DNA of 64,000 nucleotides from Pseudomonadota bacterium (GCA_016703895.1 JADJBE010000010.1:45354-109353), one strand, 5' to 3'. Counted from the first letter of the stretch, positions 36,042-46,925 are shown. Notes: generated by a model not told the origin, from the letters alone. Numbers and translations are program-made.

Positions 36042-37370
36042 CTAACCAGACGCGACTTGCGTCACGGGCTGCTCGACGCGCGACAACGGGAAGTGACAAG
36101 TAAAGGTGCTGCCCTTGCCCTCGGTACTCTGCACCTCCAACTCCGCACTATGCCGCTGCAAGACATGCTTGACGATCGCCAGCCCCAGCCGGACCCGCCC
36201 GTTACACGCGAGCGGCCGGCGTCCACACGGTAGAACCGTTCCGTCAGGCGTGGAATGTGTTCCGACGCAATGCCCGGCCCTGTGTCGCTCACCGAAAAAT
36301 GCGCGCCGCGCGCATCGTCCCACCAGCGCAGTGTCACGGAGCCGGTCGCCGGCGTGTACTTCGCCGCGTTGTCGACCAGGTTCATGAATGCGGAATGCAG
36401 CATTGTCTCTTCACCGATGAGCCGTACGCCCGAGTCGATCTTCAGCTCGACCTTGGCGGGATGAATCGGCCGCGCCAATACGTCCCGGCGCAGCATTGCG
36501 AGCATACCGCCCACATCCACCGTATCGCCCACCAACTGACCGTCCGTCGCCTCGAGACGCGACAGCACCAGCAGGTCCTCGATGATCTGCGTCATGCGCA
36601 CCGACTGGCGCCGCATTTCCGCCAGCGGTTCAGCCAGCTCGCCGGGTACTGCAGGATCATCCGCCAAAGTTTCGAGGTAACCCGAAATCACCGTCAAAGG
36701 CGAACGCAATTCGTGCGAGGCATTGGCGACGAAGTCCTTGCGCATCAGCTCCAGGCGCACTTGCCGCGACACGTCGCGAATCATCAGCAAGCGCTGGTCT
36801 TCGCCATAACGGACTAGCTGGAACGCCAAATACCGGTCCGCGCCCGGGTCGGGCCGCACGACGACCGGCAGCGCGTATTGGCCACTCTTGAGGTAGCGCG
36901 TGAAATCAGGATGGCGGACCAGATTGTCGATCCGCAAACCGTGATCTACTTTGCGTGTCAGACCGAGAAACTCGCTTGCCTTGTGGTTGAACCAAACGAT
37001 TTCATTGTCGTTATTCAAAACGACGACACCGTCGGGCATGGCTGCGGTCGAGCGTCGCAGCTCGCGTAACACACGCATGACACGGTCTTTGTGAAAACGC
37101 TTGCGGCGATGCAAGCGCACGACTTGCGTGACGACGTCACCCCAAAGGCCCGTGGCAACGTCCGGCGGATCGGCGACGCGTCGATTGCGCAGCCAGTTGT
37201 CGAGCCGTACTAACAGCCAGAGTTGCCAGCCGAGATACGTCGCAAGCGCTGCTGCCACGCCCGCCCAGACGTGCCCGGAAAACGAGCCCCAGCAGTATGC
37301 CGACGACGATCGCCGCGAGGACGCGAAGCAGTACATAGATTGCGCTAGTGGCGTTCGCCGGCATCGCCAA
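36042..37370 (-). CDS. phoR: Phosphate regulon sensor histidine kinase PhoR, two frame breaks
   Basis: Senses phosphate status through Pst/PhoU and phosphorylates PhoB. Order: N-terminal membrane hairpin (AIYVLLRVLAAIVVGILLGL; AALATYLGWQLWLLVRL), linker, PAS domain (MPDGVVVLNNDNEIVWFNHK), HisKA H-box FVANASHELRSPLTVISGYL and HATPase_c (FMNLVDNAAKYTP, SDTGPGIA, GLGLAIVKHV). The frame breaks at about 37272-37282 (one extra base in TTCCGGG) and 36187-36191 (one missing C before TGGGGCTGG). The two cancel, giving 443 codons, the normal size. The start is TTG 37370 or ATG 37364, with GGAG upstream. It is 24 bp downstream of phoB. Confidence 0.9.
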
Positions 37371-37394
37371 ATCGCTCCAGTCGTTGGCACAGAT

Positions 37395-38090
37395 TTACTC
37401 GGCACGCGTCGAAAACCGATAGCCCGAACCGCGCACCGTCTGAATGAAGCGATCGTACCCGAATTCCTCCAGCGCTTTGCGGAGTCGACGGATATGCACG
37501 TCGATTGTCCGCTCCTCGACATAGACGTTGCCACCCCAGATACGATCGAGTAGCTGTTCACGCGTGTAGACGCGTTCGGCGTGCGTCATGAAGAACGCCA
37601 GCATGCGGTACTCGGTGGGACCGAGCGGCACCGTGCGCTCGCCCGCCAGGACGCGCTGGCTGGCCTGGTCGAGCGTCAGGCCGTTGAACGCGACATTATC
37701 GTCCGCCTCGGCAGGCGCCGCGCGGCGCAGCACCGCATTGATCCGTGACACTAGCTCCCGCGGCGAAAACGGCTTGGTCAGGTAGTCATCCGCGCCGCCG
37801 TCGAGGCCGGCGATTTTGTCGGCTTCTTCGGCGCGGGCGGTGAGCATGATGATAGGTAGCTCGGCCGTGTCGCGATCGCGCTTGAACTGGCGGGTCAACT
37901 CCAGACCGCTGGTATCCGGCAGCATCCAGTCGATGATCAGCAGGTCGGGACGCTGGTTGGCGACTGCCGAACGCGCCGCGAGCGCGTCGGCGGCCTCGCG
38001 CACCTCAAACCCGGCTCGCCGCAGCCCGAAGGCGAGCATTTCGCGTATCGGCCGTTCATCCTCAACAACGAGTATCTGTTTGACAATCAT
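37395..38090 (-). CDS. phoB: Phosphate regulon response regulator PhoB
   Basis: A 231-residue OmpR-type regulator that activates the pst genes and other Pho-box promoters. The receiver has QILVVEDERPIREMLAFGLR, the acceptor Asp in LLIIDWMLPDTSGLEL, Thr in IIMLTARAEE and Lys in YLTKPFSPREL. The winged-helix part has VPLGPTEYRMLAFFMTHAER and the recognition segment VEERTIDVHIRRLRKALEEF ending TVRGSGYRFS. The start at 38090 is the natural PhoB N-terminus (MIVKQILVVEDE). It is 80 bp downstream of tsaB and followed by phoR. Confidence 0.95.
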   Translation of the reverse strand: MIVKQILVVEDERPIREMLAFGLRRAGFEVREAADALAARSAVANQRPDLLIIDWMLPDTSGLELTRQFKRDRDTAELPIIMLTARAEEADKIAGLDGGADDYLTKPFSPRELVSRINAVLRRAAPAEADDNVAFNGLTLDQASQRVLAGERTVPLGPTEYRMLAFFMTHAERVYTREQLLDRIWGGNVYVEERTIDVHIRRLRKALEEFGYDRFIQTVRGSGYRFSTRAE

Positions 38091-38170
38091 GTGACCGCTG
38101 TCGCCGCGGGGACTCGCCATTGACCGGCTCGCTTCGGGTTGCTGCATTGCGCAGCCATTACAACCCGAGT

Positions 38171-38923
38171 TTATTGCATTGGCGTGACAGGCGCGCGTAC
38201 GACATCGTCGCGGACATAAACCGGCAAGGCCAACTCGGCGGACACTGCGCAGCCGGCCGCAAACTGCTGACTTGCCAGTGCCAGAAGGTCGGCAGCCCGT
38301 GGTAGCGCCGCGTCGAAACTCGCAGCGCACCATCCGGCCAAGCGCGCAGCGACCGCAGGGTAAGCGCTGAGGGCCCGACCGATAGCCACGATACGAGTTG
38401 ACGCGAATGGTGTCAGCTCAGCCGGCGGCAGAGCGAGTGCGTTGCCGCCGACGACGCTCTCTTGGCCCAGGATCGCCGGCGCGCCGGGCACGCTGGTCCG
38501 CTGATATGACGCGCAGTAGATCTCCTGCATCCGTGCGTCAGTCGCCACCCAGACATGTGTTGCCGCTGCATCGAGCTGCAGCGCCTGCACGGCGAGCGCC
38601 GCAAGGTTGGACACCGGGACCACCGGCAGGTTGGCGCCGTATGCCAGACCCTGCGCCCCACTCGCCGCCAACCGCACCCCCGTGAAAGCGCCGGGCCCGC
38701 GTCCGAAGGCGATTGCATCGAGGTCCCTGAGCGTCATCGCGGCCTCGCGCAGCACCTCGTCGATCATGGGCAATATGCGCTCAGCGTGACCGCGATCGAG
38801 TTCTTCAAAGCGCACAAGCAACTGGCCATCGTATTGCAACGCCACCGAACAAGCCTCGGTCGCCGTGTCAAAGGCGAGCAACGCAGGGCTGTCCTTGTGA
38901 GACCACGCAGTATTTTGACTCAT
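38171..38923 (-). CDS. tsaB: tRNA threonylcarbamoyladenosine synthesis protein TsaB
   Basis: A 250-residue cytoplasmic ASKHA-fold protein (formerly YeaZ), the inactive partner that activates TsaD in t6A synthesis at position 37 of ANN-decoding tRNAs. Landmarks are the N-terminal ALLAFDTATEACSVALQYDG, the HAERILPMIDEVL helix and AIAFGRGPGAFTGVRLAASG. Its start overlaps the stop of the DinG-type helicase gene by 4 bp, so the two are coupled. No oddity is visible. Confidence 0.93.
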   Translation of the reverse strand: MSQNTAWSHKDSPALLAFDTATEACSVALQYDGQLLVRFEELDRGHAERILPMIDEVLREAAMTLRDLDAIAFGRGPGAFTGVRLAASGAQGLAYGANLPVVPVSNLAALAVQALQLDAAATHVWVATDARMQEIYCASYQRTSVPGAPAILGQESVVGGNALALPPAELTPFASTRIVAIGRALSAYPAVAARLAGWCAASFDAALPRAADLLALASQQFAAGCAVSAELALPVYVRDDVVRAPVTPMQ

Positions 38924-40888
38924 GGCGCAGTTGCAGCCTGGGCGCTGCGCGGACCGCGCGGAGTCATTTCGCGCGCGATTCGCGCGAGGAACGACACCGC
39001 TTCGCTGCCGTCTTGTGTGCCCCGCATAGGCGGCAACGCGGCACGGAATACACGGCCATAGGACTTATTGGTTAGTCGTGGATCGCAGATGACCACCACG
39101 CCACGGTCTGACTCGCTGCGGATCAATCGACCCACACCTTGCTTCAAGGCCAGCGCCGCTTCCGGTAGTTGGTAGTCACGAAAGGCATTGCCGCCGCGGC
39201 GCTTCAACATCTCGATGCGCGCCTTGGTCAAGGTATCTTCTGGTGACGCGAAGGGCAGCTTCTCGATGACCACCAGTCGCAGCGCGTCGCCTTGCACATC
39301 CACGCCCTCCCAGAAACTGGTCGTACCGAGCAGGACGGCATTGCCCGCCTCGCGAAACGAACGCAACAGCTGCTCACGCGGCGCCTCGCCCTGGACTAAC
39401 AAGGGCCCAGGACCGAAGTTCGCGAGTCGATCCCGGATGAGCCCTGCGGCAAGCGACAGCGCACGGTGACTGGTGAACAGAATGAACGCACCCCCGTCTG
39501 CCGCACGCACCAATGGCAACGCCTCTTGCAATACCGCACTGGTATGCGTGGGATCAGACGGCTCGGGCAGGCCTAGTAGCAGCATACAACAGCGACTGCG
39601 ATTCGTAGTCGAACGGACTCTCGATACGCAGCGTCTCGGCGTCATCGAGACCGAGACGCGAGGCGAAGTGCGAAAAATCATCACCGATCGACAGCGTTGC
39701 CGAGGTGAAGATCCAAGCCGCCGGGTGCGACTCGGTGATGGTCTTGAACCGCTCTGCCACGTCAAATGGAATCAGGCCGAGCGAAAAACCACGCGCGCTG
39801 GTTTCCACCGTGCGTGCACCATCCGTATCGGTAGCATCGAGTATGGCGTCGAGCGACCGGGCGAGATCTTTGGCGCGCGCGCTGCATTGGACAACGGCGG
39901 CCTCACGGCTGGCAGCATCGAGCGTTGCGCCGAGCGCGTGCAGGGCCTCGCGCAGCCTTGCGACGTCCTCATCAAGCTCGCTGTCATCGTCGCCAAACAC
40001 GGCGCGTGGATTGCGCGCCAATGCGGCCACCAGGGCTCGTGACGACTCTTCCACCGCGTACAGCTCATCGACCGCCACCGCTGTGCCTGCGCCGCCGTGG
40101 GCGAGTTCAGACCGCGAGTCGCGCAGCAGACCATCTACCTGGCGCGCGGTCACCGTGCTCGAAAAAAACTGGGTCGCAAGGTCTGGAATCTGATGCGCTT
40201 CGTCGAGCACGATCGCGTCAGCGCTGCCCAGAATATCGCCGAAGCCGTCTTCTTTGAGCGCCAGATCAGCTAACAGCAAGTGATGGTTGACGATGACGAC
40301 GTCGGCGTCGTTGGCTCGGCGCCGGGCTTCGACGACATGACAACGCGCATAGTCGGCGCAGCGGCTACCGAGACAATTCTCGCGCGTCGACGTGATCTGT
40401 GGCCACAGCGGGTTGGAATCAGCCAGCTCCTCGACTTCGGCGAGGTCACCGCTGCGGGTCGAACGCGACCAGGTATCGATTTTCGACAGCAGCGCATCAC
40501 TACGCGACCGCGTATCGAGCGTGAGCTGCAGCGTCGCGGCGTTGAAGCGATAGCGGCAAAGATAGTTGGCGCGGCCTTTTAGCAGCGCGACCTTGGCTGG
40601 CGCGCCGATAGCTTGTGCGACAAGCGGCAAATCGCGCGCGAACAACTGATCTTGCAGCGTGCGCGTGCCCGTGGATAACAGGATTCGCTTGCCGGATAAG
40701 AGCGCCGGCACCAGATACGCGAAAGTCTTGCCCGTGCCGGTGCCCGCCTCGACCACGAGCAGCCGACCCGCAGCAATGGCGTCGGCCACGCGCTCGGCCA
40801 TGGCCAGCTGCGTGCGACGCGGCCGGTAGCCTCCCAACGAGCGCGCCAGCGGCCCGCGCGAACCAAAAATGTCGGTGATAGATTGCAT
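38920..40888 (-). CDS. DinG/YoaA-type ATP-dependent DNA helicase, frame broken near 39575-39585
   Basis: A superfamily 2 XPD-like 5'-3' helicase with an Fe-S cluster. Visible are Walker A VVEAGTGTGKTFAYLVPALL, the iron-sulfur cysteines (NYLCRYRF, then ENCLGSRCADYARC), ADVVIVNHHLLLADLALKED, the DEAH box IVLDEAHQI, and the C-terminal helicase motifs LLGTTSFWEGVDVQGDALRL and LKQGVGRLIRSESDRGVVVI. The frame shifts after ESQSLLY; the span is 3n+1, so one extra base near TATGCTGCT joins the halves into about 655 residues. The family unwinds D-loops, R-loops and other repair intermediates. It lies 22 bp after the giant surface gene and is coupled to tsaB. Confidence 0.87.
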
Positions 40889-40910
40889 CGATACGTCCTG
40901 GGCGGGGACG

Positions 40911-43900
40911 CTAACGTGCTGGGCGCAGACTGTCGAGGCTCAAATCTCGGAAAGTGTCTTGATCCGCCTTGATTCTAAACTTCAGGTACGGACCCTGCTC
41001 CGTGTAACGGCTGGCCGAGAAATCGGCATCGTCGAAACCGGCAACGTTGTAGCCGACGGAGACCCAGACGTTGCGGGCGAAGCTGACGCCGACATCGAAG
41101 CCGGTCGAATAACGTACTACAGCTGCGCTCCAGGAGTGTAGTGCGACGCCGTGCAGGCCAAGGTCAAACCGCTGCGACAACTGCCGGCGCCAGTCCACGC
41201 CGACCAGATCACTGAAGCCGTGGTAGCGTTCATCGCCGAAGGTACTGGTGACGAACCGCGCGCCATACTGCAAGCCCAGCTGGGTCGCAGCGTTCCACTG
41301 CCAATTGGCGTGCAGATTGTTGATGACGCGCCGCGAGTCACACGACCCTGCGAGGTCGCTGCGACGATCGAACTGCAGCTCCAGACGGTCGAATACGATC
41401 CAGTCACTATCGATGGGTCGGTAGGCCCAGGCGAACCGGGCGGTCGCCTGACTCGCGTCGACAGCGGCAGCCTGCGTATCGAAAGCCTGCAACGCGAGTG
41501 ACAGCGCATGGCCCGCACGCGGCTCGCGATACCAGCCAGTGGTCAGACTCCAGCGGTCCTCAGAATCTGCGGCACGGTTCTCGACGCGCGTCGTGAACTG
41601 CCACAAGTCACTACGGTATTGGGCGCCAACAAAAGTCGCGAAGTAGTCCTCAGTCAAGCTGCCACTGGCGAGCGGCACCCGCGGATCGAGCGGCGCGAGG
41701 TCGGCGCCACGCACAGTGTTGGACTGATCGATGCCGACATCCACGGCCCAGCGCGCGTTGATCTGCCAGCCCTGTGTCAGGCCGAAGTTGGCAAAGGTGC
41801 GCGGACCATACTCGGTAGCAGATTGGTTGACTGTCGATACGATCTGCGTGCGCTCCCAGGGCCGTGCACGCAAACCGACGCGCGTCGTGTCAGCGGCGAG
41901 GTCGCGACCATCGGCGTGCTCGTACTCCGCAAACAAGGTCGTCAGCGGGCTCAGCTTGTAGTCAATGCCTAGCAGGGAGCGGGCTGGATAGTCCGCACTC
42001 GCATCGTTTTGGGCCAGCGTGAAATCGCTTGCGGCGCGCAGGGTAACGCGCTGATCAAATAGATCGATGCTGCCCGACAGGAACGCTTGATCAGACTGAC
42101 GAGTCGCATCACCGGGCACCTCGTCGGCTACATGGCGCACGCCAACGCCGGCACTCGCTGTCGCGGTCTGATAGCGCAGCTCCGTACTGGCTAACAAGCG
42201 CTGCGCGTCAGTGCTCAGCACGCGTTGTTGCTGCAGTTCCGCCTGGGCCTGCCAGCGCTCACGGAATTTCCAGCGGCCGTCCAAACCTGTCTTGCGCGTG
42301 CCCGTACCGGCACTGAACTGCTGGCCGATGCCAAAGCCCTCGTCTTCCTGGCGCAGGTAGGCACGAGCGTCAAGGCGATCCGTGACATGGCGGATTTCGG
42401 CGAGAAACGCCAGCGCGTCGTCCGGACGCGCTGGATCGTCAGAACGAGAGGTTGCCACTTCGGCCCGCACTTCGGTGGCCGGCGCGACGCGCCACTTGAG
42501 GTCGGCGCCACCGATCTGCGTCGCACCCGCAGCCGCACCTTCATGGATCAGACTCGCGCCCAGTTCCAGCTTGTCGTCCGCCAACTGCGAAGTCACACGG
42601 ATACCAGCGCTGGTCTCGTCGTCGCCGCCCGCGCGCACTTCGTAGTCAGCAATAATGAACACTGGATTGAGATCACGATCGCGCGCGGCGACCGGCGCTT
42701 TGAAGAACACCGTGCCACGCAGATAGTCGAGGTCGTAGTCGATGAACGGCGTGAGCTGCCGCGACTCGACCACGACTTCATTGCGGAAACGATCGCGCAC
42801 CTCTAGCCGTAGTTTGTCGCTACCGATCACGATGGGCGAGCGGCTCAAGCGATACAGCCCTGACGTGCCGTCGCCCGCTAGCTCGTCGCGCACGAAGCCG
42901 GTGTCGGTGCGCGCTGCAAACGCGCTCATGCCAACGCGCTCGCCGGCGAAATCGGTCTTGAAACCGTTCAGGCTGCGACTGTAGCGAGTCAGCTCGGTCA
43001 CGGTAAAGCTTGTGTCATAGTCACCAAATAAGGCAACGAACTGCTGTCGCTCGAGTTTGACGTACAGCTTGCGTTGCGAGGCGGCCTCAAAACGCTGCTC
43101 CGTGCCGTCGCCGTACAACAGATAGTAGCGATCCGGTTCGATGATGCCTCGGAGTCGTTCGCGCGCTGCCTCGCGATCGCGAGCGGAGTCGTAGGCGAGT
43201 GTCAGCAGGAAATCGCCTTTGATCTGGCCCTTGGCAAAGAATGCCACGCGGCCACCCTCATCCAGCCCGGCCTCAACCGCATCCGCGCCAGCCGCCTCGG
43301 CATTGCCCGAGATCGTACGGTAGGCGGCGGTGCCTTCTGCTATGCCTACCAGGATGAAGTCACGTTCACCTGGCACCAGCCAGACACGCAGCTGGTCGCT
43401 CTGGCGATCATTGAATCGCAGGCGCAGCGTCACGTTGCCCGACTGCGTCGTTGGCTCCAGTTCAATCCGTGCAATCCCATCGTCGCCGACTTCTGCGATG
43501 GGCTCGCGGTTGCCGAGCGACAGGATCTTGTTGTCACCCAGCGCCTCGACTTCCCACCACGATCGATACGGCGCATCGACGCCAAATGCGGCGAGCGTGC
43601 CGCGCCGCGCCGGCTTACCGTAGGCATCGAACATCCTGAGCGCGATTACCGGGCGGGTCTTGCCATCGGCCACCAGGACGGACGCTGTCTGGTCAAGCAC
43701 TGCGCGCACTGGGCCGCCACCGTAGTGGACCACGCGCTCAAGGCGCTGCGTCTCGGTGCCAGCCGCGTCACTGACAATCGCTAACAACCGGTTATCACCG
43801 TCTTCTATGTCGACGCCGCGCCAGCGGCTGACAGCGACAGTCCGTGCCTGATTGGTCGCGGTACCATCGAAGTTGAGACTGCTTACCGGCCTGCCGTTCA

Positions 43901-46778
43901 CCAGCAAGCGCACCGTCTGCGCCACCTGGTGCTGGATTGCCACCTTGAGGCTTGCGATCGGGGGCAACGCATCCACCGCAGGTGTCAGCCACGCGACGCC
44001 GGGCTCAAGCTCCTCGACAGCAAGATCCGCGTCCGTCAGTGCTGCCGTCGGCACTGGCGGTGCCGTGACCCGACGAGTGGCCGGCAGGATGCTGGGGCCG
44101 CGCACCACCGCGCCCAGTGTCGCGACCCGTGCCGGCCCGGCCGGATTGGTCAACAACTCGAGCGGCGGATCGCCGCTGACGCGCTCGCCTTCCAGCTGCA
44201 GTTCGACACGGCGGTTCAGCGCCAGACTTGCCGGATCATTGCCTGCAACTACCGGGACGTCTGCGCCAAGGCCACGCACACTGATGCGATCGGCCGACAC
44301 ACCCAGTGCGGCAGCTAGATGACTGGCTACAGAGCGAGCGCGCGCCTCCGACAGGGCGTAGTTGTCAGCAAACAGAACCCGCGCGCGCGGTCCGATCCGC
44401 GTCGAGTCAGTATGGCCTATGGCGCGAATGCGGATGTTCTGCACACCACGCCAGTGCGCCACCAGTTTCGCCAATGCGCGCTTGTCGGGGTCCTGCAAGG
44501 TAGCGTCAGCGATATCGAATCGCGGCGTGAACGTGAGCTGCTGCGCGGCACGTTCCGCAACGCCGCGACGGAACTCGCTGACCAGCGGTTCGGTCCGCGC
44601 ACTGGGTTGGGCCGCGGTGTCCCAACTCACTAGCGCCTTGACAGGCAGCTCGCCACCCTTGCCCCATACCGCGCGCGTCTCGAAACTGACTCGTCGCTCG
44701 GCACCGGGTGCCATCTCACGCAGGTCAATAGTTAGCAAGCCATCCTTGAAAGCAACCGGCTGATTGACCGGCGCGTTCGCGCGCGAGCTGCCGTCAGCAA
44801 CCGGCAGCCCGTCAACCCGAGCGCTGCCGTCGATGTACCGCAGCCCTTCTGGCAGCATGACGACGACGCGCGCATTGCCCACCGTCACCCCCTGCACCTG
44901 TACATGGCCATCGTGAAAGGCGCGGCTGGGACCCAGCAAACGCGACTGAAACTCAAAGCTCAGCTCGCCAGTTGGTGGCGTACGTTCGCGCAACGCAAAG
45001 TCGGCGCGCCAGAGAGCACCGGCCCGCAGATCGACGAACTGCGAGTAGCGCCGACCGGCGAACCGGCCACCACCCTCACAGGCAACGAGTTCGAGATGGT
45101 CGGGCACTGTGTCGAGGTCGACCTGCACGACATGGGTGCCGGCTGCGAGGCCTTCGAAATGGAACTTGCCATCCTCGTCGGACACCGCATAGCGTCCATC
45201 CTCGAGGTAGACGCGAACACCACCGACACCGGGTTGGCCAGTGCCGGCGGCGCTGCTCGCACTGCACGCGCCTTCATACGTACGGCCGACCAGGAACCCC
45301 TGCTCACTGAACAGCTCGTTCGTCAGCCGCACCAACGCGCGCGCCTCGTTCGAGCGGACACCGCCTGTTGCCTCGGCCTGCGCCGTGTTGACCGCTTCCC
45401 TGCCCCGTGTCCCGACTGTTAGCTCCACCACATACCGAATCGCGCGCTGACGACGCGCGGCCAGTGACCCCGCGTTGATGGTTAGCGTACGACCATCAGC
45501 GGCAATCACAGGATCCGCGGCGAGTTGATTGTCGATGCGCAGCGAGCCGCTGCGAAAGCGCGCACCGACCGGCAGCACGTCACGTACACTGACCTGCTGG
45601 AACAGTCCACGCTCACTGGTATTCTCGAGCATCAGTGTGTACTGCAGGAAGTCGCCGATCGACGCTGTTGCCACGTTGGCCGACTTGCGCAGCAGCAATG
45701 TCGTGCCGTCCGGATCGAGCGGCACATCGACTGCCACGGCGGGCGGGGCGTCCGCGGCAAAGTCGCGCCCGAAAGACCCATCGCCGAGACGAAACGGCGC
45801 GCCCACTACGCGCTGTAACTCCTCGACGCTGCTCGCCGACGGGAACGCGTAGCCATCGGGAGGCACGATCTCGAGACGGTAGTCGCCCGGTGCGACCAAC
45901 GGAAACCGAAACACACCGCGCGGCAAGTCGTACAGCGTACCGCCCGCATCCGTGACGCGTTGCCCGGTAATCATTTCACTGGGATAACGACTCACGCCGT
46001 CATCGCCGAAAACCACAACTGGCGCACCAGTAGCCACCGAGATCAGACGCACTCGTGCGCCATCGATTGACGCACCCGACTGCGAGTCGAACACCAAACC
46101 GAACGGGTCAACCAGTGCGGTGGCGGCGGCTGTATCGGTCGGATCGAGCGCATCGACATAGCTCGCCGTCAGCTCGGAGTCTCGACTGACGTTCAGGGTG
46201 CAGTCTGCAGCGGCACGGGTCGCAACACTGGTGGGAACGTAACCCACGAAGACGCCTGTATTCACACCGGTTTCGGACAGGCGCAGCAATTCCGTATCAC
46301 CGGTCGCAATGGCGCGCAGCGTGACATCCAGGGTCTCGATCTGCGCGCTGTCTCGATTTTGGTCCGCGTCGGCAATGCGCACGAACACCGGGTCGCCCGC
46401 GTGTGCAACTGGCGCGTCGGCCAGTGGCACCGGCAGCAGCGGATCGATCGTGCCGACGGCCGCAACGCTGGGCGGTGCCAAGGGCGCAAAGCCCGCAGCG
46501 CTGCGACAGGCTGTCGGGCCAACGGTGCTCGATTCGCCGGCAGTCGCCGCATATCGAGCCAGACGAATCGTGGCACGGGTCGGCGATGGCTCGACGACCA
46601 GTCTGACTTCGTTGGAAACGACTAGCCGCGGATCGTTGCCAACCTGGTAGCTCACCGTGCCACTATTACGAACCTCCGCGCCGGGCGGGGTGGTCTGCGC
46701 TTGTGCTAGTCCGCTAACTACTAGCATGAAAGCCAGCGTCAATGCCACAAGCATTGCCCGCTGGCAACGGCCACCCAT
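40911..46778 (-). CDS. Giant surface protein: DUF11-type, SdrD-like, OmpA-like and C-terminal barrel-like regions (1955 aa)
   Basis: The likely start is ATG 46776-46778, directly before a signal peptide (AMLVALTLAFMLVVSGLAQA); upstream in-frame starts exist. Approximate order: Ig-like N-terminal part; DUF11-type repeat near residue 385 (GDFLQYTLMLENTSERGLFQ); carboxypeptidase-like/SdrD segment near 495 (GVRVYLEDGRYAVSDEDGKF); second DUF11-like segment; OmpA peptidoglycan-binding domain about 745-860 (IRAIGHTDSTRIGPRARVLF, NRRVELQLEGE); Ig-like segments; and a C-terminal half of about 700 residues with barrel-like alternation (DLDYLRGTVFFKAPV, YEVRAGGDD, ending GPYLKFRIK). It is probably anchored in the outer membrane while touching peptidoglycan. 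It is last in a run of four exported proteins; function is unknown. Confidence 0.8.
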   Translation of the reverse strand: MGGRCQRAMLVALTLAFMLVVSGLAQAQTTPPGAEVRNSGTVSYQVGNDPRLVVSNEVRLVVEPSPTRATIRLARYAATAGESSTVGPTACRSAAGFAPLAPPSVAAVGTIDPLLPVPLADAPVAHAGDPVFVRIADADQNRDSAQIETLDVTLRAIATGDTELLRLSETGVNTGVFVGYVPTSVATRAAADCTLNVSRDSELTASYVDALDPTDTAAATALVDPFGLVFDSQSGASIDGARVRLISVATGAPVVVFGDDGVSRYPSEMITGQRVTDAGGTLYDLPRGVFRFPLVAPGDYRLEIVPPDGYAFPSASSVEELQRVVGAPFRLGDGSFGRDFAADAPPAVAVDVPLDPDGTTLLLRKSANVATASIGDFLQYTLMLENTSERGLFQQVSVRDVLPVGARFRSGSLRIDNQLAADPVIAADGRTLTINAGSLAARRQRAIRYVVELTVGTRGREAVNTAQAEATGGVRSNEARALVRLTNELFSEQGFLVGRTYEGACSASSAAGTGQPGVGGVRVYLEDGRYAVSDEDGKFHFEGLAAGTHVVQVDLDTVPDHLELVACEGGGRFAGRRYSQFVDLRAGALWRADFALRERTPPTGELSFEFQSRLLGPSRAFHDGHVQVQGVTVGNARVVVMLPEGLRYIDGSARVDGLPVADGSSRANAPVNQPVAFKDGLLTIDLREMAPGAERRVSFETRAVWGKGGELPVKALVSWDTAAQPSARTEPLVSEFRRGVAERAAQQLTFTPRFDIADATLQDPDKRALAKLVAHWRGVQNIRIRAIGHTDSTRIGPRARVLFADNYALSEARARSVASHLAAALGVSADRISVRGLGADVPVVAGNDPASLALNRRVELQLEGERVSGDPPLELLTNPAGPARVATLGAVVRGPSILPATRRVTAPPVPTAALTDADLAVEELEPGVAWLTPAVDALPPIASLKVAIQHQVAQTVRLLVNGRPVSSLNFDGTATNQARTVAVSRWRGVDIEDGDNRLLAIVSDAAGTETQRLERVVHYGGGPVRAVLDQTASVLVADGKTRPVIALRMFDAYGKPARRGTLAAFGVDAPYRSWWEVEALGDNKILSLGNREPIAEVGDDGIARIELEPTTQSGNVTLRLRFNDRQSDQLRVWLVPGERDFILVGIAEGTAAYRTISGNAEAAGADAVEAGLDEGGRVAFFAKGQIKGDFLLTLAYDSARDREAARERLRGIIEPDRYYLLYGDGTEQRFEAASQRKLYVKLERQQFVALFGDYDTSFTVTELTRYSRSLNGFKTDFAGERVGMSAFAARTDTGFVRDELAGDGTSGLYRLSRSPIVIGSDKLRLEVRDRFRNEVVVESRQLTPFIDYDLDYLRGTVFFKAPVAARDRDLNPVFIIADYEVRAGGDDETSAGIRVTSQLADDKLELGASLIHEGAAAGATQIGGADLKWRVAPATEVRAEVATSRSDDPARPDDALAFLAEIRHVTDRLDARAYLRQEDEGFGIGQQFSAGTGTRKTGLDGRWKFRERWQAQAELQQQRVLSTDAQRLLASTELRYQTATASAGVGVRHVADEVPGDATRQSDQAFLSGSIDLFDQRVTLRAASDFTLAQNDASADYPARSLLGIDYKLSPLTTLFAEYEHADGRDLAADTTRVGLRARPWERTQIVSTVNQSATEYGPRTFANFGLTQGWQINARWAVDVGIDQSNTVRGADLAPLDPRVPLASGSLTEDYFATFVGAQYRSDLWQFTTRVENRAADSEDRWSLTTGWYREPRAGHALSLALQAFDTQAAAVDASQATARFAWAYRPIDSDWIVFDRLELQFDRRSDLAGSCDSRRVINNLHANWQWNAATQLGLQYGARFVTSTFGDERYHGFSDLVGVDWRRQLSQRFDLGLHGVALHSWSAAVVRYSTGFDVGVSFARNVWVSVGYNVAGFDDADFSASRYTEQGPYLKFRIKADQDTFRDLSLDSLRPAR

Positions 46779-46790
46779 AGACGCAGCGAA

Positions 46791-46817
46791 GGCGGGGTAG
46801 TGACTCACTACCCCGCC
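46791..46817. promoter_or_regulatory. Perfect 13 bp dyad before the giant gene
   Basis: GGCGGGGTAGTGA is followed by one central base and its exact complement TCACTACCCCGCC. It is 12 bp upstream of the chosen start of the giant gene and 108 bp downstream of the preceding DUF11 gene. It has no T-run, so a simple terminator is unlikely. It could be an operator, an mRNA hairpin that tunes expression between the two genes, or part of the coding sequence if an upstream start is used. Confidence 0.6.
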
Positions 46818-46925
46818 CTGCTGGCGTCTTGCAAACCCGTTGTGCGGGTCGGCGGTGTTGGGCCGGACGGCCATCGTATCCCGCCGACGCGCGGCGGCTG
46901 AAGTCATGACGTCAGTAGCGTCCTA

